Source: Abelmoschus esculentus
Taxonomy: Eukaryota; Streptophyta; Magnoliopsida; Malvales; Malvaceae
Assembly: GCA_035048815.1 (NCBI GenBank)
Contig: JAUCBN010000028.1
Span: forward strand, 6,937,001 to 7,001,000
Length of the DNA stretch: 64,000 bases
Direction of reading: 5' to 3'
The notes beneath the pieces are model-generated. The model did no database searches and was not told the origin of the DNA. It saw nothing but the letters and a program-made list of their open reading frames with translations. The stretch's first letter is position 1. Each line of letters begins with the position of its first letter. Shown one piece after another: positions 59,924 to 64,000 of the stretch. The translations under genes and the position numbers were made by a program.

Positions 59924-60959
59924 TCAAAATTTACCTGAAGCAAACAAGTGAGGAAACTGCTCTTTCATACTTTCTCTTGTCTCCCTAGTAGTTTCTTCAA
60001 CACCTCGGTGTCTTCAAAGTACTTTTAACAAATCTATGATCTTTTCTCGAAGAACCTTTGTATCTACATCTAAGATCCTCACCGGTTCTTCTTCATAAGT
60101 CATATCCGCTCTTAACTCAATCTCCTCAACTGGAACAACATACGAAGGATCTAACCTATACTTATGAAGCATCGACACATGAAAAACATTATGCATCCTA
60201 TCCAACTCCTCTGGAAACCTCAACCGATAAGCAACAGGGCCAACATGCTCTAATACCTCGTACGGTCCAATAAAACGAGGACTCAACTTACCCTTACGTC
60301 CAAATCTTATCACTTTCTTCCATGGTGAAACCTTCAAAAACACCTTATCCTCGACATCATACTCTACCTCTCTACGTTTCAAGTCAGCATAAGACTTCTG
60401 CCTATCCGAAGCCTCCTTAAGCTTAGCATATATAAGCTTAACCTTCTCATCGGTGTCCTTCAACACTTGCGGTAAAGAAACATACTTCTGTCTAATCTCC
60501 TTCCAACACAAAGGTGTAGGACACCTACGTCCATACAAAGCCTCAAACAGTGCCATCTGTATACTTGCCTGAAAACTATTATTGTAAGCAAACTCCACCA
60601 AAGGCAATTGTTTCTCCCATTTACCTTGAAACTCAATGATGGAACACCTCAACATATCCTCCAAAGTCTGAATAACATGTTCAGACTAACCATCCGTCTG
60701 AGAATGATAAGCTGTACTAAAGCTAAGCCTCGTACCCAAAGCTACTTGCAAACTCTTCCAAAACTTAGAGGTAAAACACGGATCTCTATTCGATATGATC
60801 GACTTTGGCATACCATGCAACTTCACCACCTCAGAAATATACAACTCTGCTAGCTTATCCATTGAATACGTCATATGCATAGCAAGAAAATGCGCACACT
60901 TTGTAAACCTGTCAACAATCACCCATATAAAATCCTTTTTGGACGGTGTTAACGGTAAC
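59924..60959 (-). pseudogene. Chromovirus D pol, second half: integrase core to C-terminus
   Basis: On the minus strand it begins at the LTR-C edge with SKKDFIWVIVDRFTKCAHF, continues with SNRDPCFTSKFWKSLQ (second catalytic D region) and FSTAYHSQTDG, then after a stop near 60685 with WEKQLPLVEFAYNNSFQASI (containing the catalytic E area upstream), KLSPRFIGPYEVLEHVGPVA and VFHVSMLHKYRLDPSYVV, ending in a chromodomain-like tail and a stop at 59924-59926. It is the exact continuation of the gene interrupted at 53878, now on the opposite strand. Stops near 60685 and 60014 make it inactive. Confidence 0.9.
60955..60959 (-). other. Target duplication of the C insertion, right copy (GTAAC, inverted)
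   Basis: Reverse complement of GTTAC at 53874-53878; adjoins LTR-C at 60960. Confidence 0.8.
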
Positions 60960-62096
60960 TGATGGAGGCTATGGAGTCCTATTGGTTCTAACTTTATCAG
61001 ATTGTAGTATTTAAGATGTCTATCTCACGAAGATTGGCGTTACTTACGCTATTTATTCTTCATGCACGATGGAAAACTAAAGACACAATAATTGAGTTTG
61101 AATTATACTAAGGAAACTAATTAAAGTAATAAAGATAAATAATCAAGAAATCAAGGATGGAAAAGTAGGGAAGGTTAGAGTGCTTCATAGTGTGGAATCA
61201 GAATGTAATTGTCTCGTTCTTAAAATGCAATATGGTTGAACTGCTGCCTCGACGGATTCGCACAAAGGGTCGCTGCAGCTGCCTAGATGGGGTTATACCT
61301 TATCGATAATTCAACAACTCATAGTTCGACAAAGCATCCTTATATGTCTTCTTCTTTATCCCTAAGCGAAGAGAACTTTTGAAACCCCCGTGTCTTGATG
61401 ATACCTTCCGGTGTTAATCAAGGGTGGATAACAACCACATATGCGTCTTGTTAGTCGCTGAAATCCTAACTGGACTAGTCAATGCCCTTGAGCAAAGACC
61501 GTATTCTCTCATTTCATGAGCCTAACTCTTCCGATATTAGACAAATGAATATTTCTTCACATACTTATCATCTCGAGCTCATATGCAAAGAAAGTGAATG
61601 CCAAGAGAGATTAAACTATGGATTTTGAAATTGCATTAATAAGAACTAAACAAATTACAAAATTTCTCCCACAACTACTCCACAAACTAACCTAAACCCC
61701 AAGGGGGCGATGGAGGAATTAAGATTTTTCTATGGAACTTGATTTCGAGATATTCTTCTCTCTACATAGGCTATAGTTTATATAGGCTTGGCCTAGAGCA
61801 AACCTTTTCAAAGTAGGAATACAACTTGGAATAAAGCACAAGTTAAGTACACAAATAAAAGATCTATAATTTATTTCCTAGTTTATTCCAATAAGGATTC
61901 TTTTCCTGTGTGGCCTTTGACCTTGACTTTTCGTGTGTTTCCTAGATGGAAAATGGATAAATTCATGAAATCCGTATTAGATGCTGGAAAATGGAAAATA
62001 AACAGATTTATCCAATATTGTCGTTAAATTTGTCTATTATTAGCAATAATCTAGTGGGAAAATGATATAAAAATGAAGACTTTTAAGTAATCATCA
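60960..62096 (-). repeat. LTR-C, 3' LTR of the C element in D (inverted, complete)
   Basis: 1137 bp. On the minus strand it starts TGATGATTACTTAAAAGTC (62096) and ends CCTCCATCA (60960). It is the most complete LTR-C in the window. The PPT (GAGTTTGGGGGTG) follows at 62097-62109. Confidence 0.88.
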
Positions 62097-63200
62097 CACC
62101 CCCAAACTCAAACTATTGTTTATCCTCAAGCAATGCAAATGATAATTTTTAAGTAAGGAATTTTAAAGTAATATACCGTCCTGCCTGCCGCGGTAGAATT
62201 CCTTTCTTGACTCGGCCTCTTCTTGGTTCTAGGAATTCCTCGGAACTGGACTATGAGTCTTGGTGAGCGTGTGCGTAGCTGTGTCAAAGTTGATTCTCTA
62301 AGTTGTAATCCTTTTTCTAGCTCAAGACTTCCGACTAAGATTTTTCTTGGTTCTTTTTCTTTTCTTCTCCCGACATTAATATATAAATCTATATTTCTAT
62401 AAACTTATATTGCTTGAGCCAGTTTCGGACACGTCAAGTGTTTAGCATATTCTCACTAGAGCCGGTGATAGGCACCTCTAGTGAGTGGGAGAAATCTAAG
62501 TCCTAGAGCCAGTCATGGGCACCTCTATGGACTAATACTAGAGTCGATGATAGGCACCTCTAGCTAAAAATCTAAGCCTAAGTCCTTATTGATTGTCATA
62601 GAAAAAAACTTGTAAAATCAACTAAGACTAGCAATGTTTGTGTGATTTCAGGCTCATAGTCTAATCCTAAGTACTAATCCTAAGAGACCTTTCCGAATTC
62701 AAGTCTGGTGAATGGTGTATACTACTGCGACGGCTGGAGAATATATAGCTGCCGAGACAGTCTCAATAAAATTCAACAAACTTAAAAAAAATTTACATAA
62801 AACTGTAATTGTTGTAAAGATAAAATTTAAGGTAGTAGTAGGATAATTCAAATAATTTCCATACATGGCAGATATAAGGTAGAAAATAGGATCAATAATC
62901 CCCCAAACTCGAGGGATGCATTGTTCTCAATGCATGTATCTGAATTAAGGCAACAATAAAAGACAAGATAAAAATTAGGATTTAAGAAAAGGATAAACTA
63001 ATATTTATATGTTGTGTCTGGCCTCTTCTGTATCCTGAGGGTCATCAGTTTGTGTGGAGTTTGTTGAGAAAGAAACTAACAACTGCATTGGAAAACAATA
63101 ACGAAGAAGTTTGAAATAAAACGGGGGAGATGAAGTTCTAGGGATGCAAACCTCCCGTCACTTGCGTTTGGGCGGTCAACCACCTTGGCCGTTTCTTAGG
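62097..63200 (-). other. 3' internal zone of the C element (inverted): aORF tail, hairpins, PPT
   Basis: On the minus strand: the last ~60 codons of an aORF ending EEARHNI with stop at 63005-63007, the 'atgcattgagaacaatgcat' block (about 62910), four hairpins and the PPT. It matches 19287-20196 of C(+) in order. The right limit is the inversion breakpoint, placed between about 63190 and 63260. Confidence 0.7.
62413..62563 (-). other. Four covarying hairpins, C (inverted copy)
   Basis: Copies at 62413-62438, 62456-62481, 62503-62528 and 62538-62563. The second has a 10-bp perfect stem (62452-62485, CTCACTAGAG with CTCTAGTGAG). Confidence 0.65.
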
Positions 63201-64000
63201 TGAGACGGTGAGCTTGATTTCAGGTCCGTTTTATGTGCTCCATGACTTGTCCTCCTTGAGTTTCCTTCCTAAATAACATATGCATATTCGTTGATCACTA
63301 TTTCGTTGCTAGGTCACTTAATGTAAACAAAGATCCATTCCACCCTCGAGAAAAAGATGATGATATTCTTGGTCTAAAAGGACCATATATACATTAATTG
63401 ATCTGAAAGCATTGTATCTTAGTTGGTCCAGAAATACTATTTAAGTGCTACGAGACCATTACCTTTAAATAATTAATATGTTTGCGATAAAGCTAAAATA
63501 TGTGTTTGGCTAAACATATCCAGAAGATATGAGAATTGCTTTCACAAGATAAGATGCAAGCTATCTTGTGTAGAGATAATGCAAAATTTATATCTCAAGG
63601 TGAGTACATCAATTGTGATAAAATGAAATATATTTCTTTAGAGTTTCGTCCCTCAAGATCTTTAGAAGAATAGTATTCGATGAGTCATTTCAAGCAATGA
63701 TTTGAATGATTTATCCATTAGTGCACACTCTATTTCAACATTTGAAGATTATATTCAAGATTGCATTATGAAGATTCAAAGATTTTATGTGATATTTTCA
63801 TGAAGGGTAGTAAATACGCATTGCACTCTTTTTCCCTTAACCTAGGTTTTGTTCCAATGAGTTTCTCTGGTAAGATTTTTAATAAAGCAACATGTTATGT
63901 GTATCAAAGATGTGTGTACTCTTTTGCATTCACTAAGAATTTTTTTCCCACAGGTTTTTTATCTTAGTAAAGTTTTAACAAGGCACATTATCTTTATGGA
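63201..64000 (+). pseudogene. Ty1/copia 3' end (RNase H region and tail), plus strand
   Basis: FVARSLNVNKDPFHPREKDDD (from about 63285) is the conserved stretch after the copia RT; it continues the gene broken off at 55621 (minus), leaving only ~60 residues unaccounted for. Further right, decayed sequence is followed by two copies of the 'actctttt...aggtttt' tail (63825-63890 and 63915-63990) seen near the 3' end of copia elements of this kind. Its 3' LTR would be beyond the window. Heavily degraded. Confidence 0.6.

Overview
The window is a block of nested, decayed transposable elements from a flowering-plant nuclear genome. The evidence is AT-rich DNA, plant Ty3/gypsy and Ty1/copia proteins, primer-binding sites complementary to plant tRNA-Asp and initiator tRNA-Met, an L1-type LINE with an RNase H tail, and a CACTA transposon with short introns. 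The family mix resembles cotton (Gossypium) or another Malvaceae, but that is an impression from memory and was not tested. I found no convincing host gene, rRNA, tRNA gene or CRISPR array. Almost every coding stretch carries in-frame stops.

Three related Athila/Tat-like gypsy families recur. I call them A, B and C; their LTRs start TGATAAGT or TGATGAGT and are about 1.1-1.4 kb. The internal order is PBS (tRNA-Asp), gag, aspartic protease, an extra ORF (aORF, 'putative plant transposon protein' type), a 3' untranslated zone with small covarying hairpins, PPT, LTR. In three A/B copies the whole RT-RNase H-integrase block is missing and the protease runs straight into the last ~30 residues of the integrase polyprotein. 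The one copy that keeps integrase sequence (154-614) has instead lost the aORF. Other elements are E (2900-9273, complete LTR pair, gag only, dense W-box arrays in its LTRs) and D (a Tekay/Del-like chromovirus with a 3.3 kb LTR).

Layout. 1-2566: 3' end of an A element (+), cut at position 153 by a B LTR. 2567-9440: an old LTR (-) split by element E. 9441-11013: unassigned. 11014-18679: A elements (-) sharing one LTR, with a C LTR inside gag. 18680-22944: C element 3' part (+), its LTR carrying a solo B LTR with a perfect 5-bp target duplication. 22945-27130: degenerate LINE. 27784-28301: end of another chromovirus. 28302-31384: 5'-truncated CACTA element. 32301-35121: 5' half of a copia element. 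35122-38322: 5' LTR of D. 38323-44747: B element (-). 44748-51451: A element (+). 51452-53878: D pol first half. 53879-55620: C element first part (+). 55621-63200: an inverted block holding copia RT, the D 3' LTR, D pol second half and the C 3' LTR. 63201-64000: copia 3' end (+).

The right half can be read as history. D inserted into copia and C inserted into the D integrase, making a GTTAC duplication. B and A then inserted into D in opposite orientations and a deletion joined them head to head at their gag genes near 44747. Finally about 7.6 kb from inside C to inside copia RT was inverted, so the GTTAC target duplication now appears as GTTAC at 53874-53878 and GTAAC at 60955-60959.
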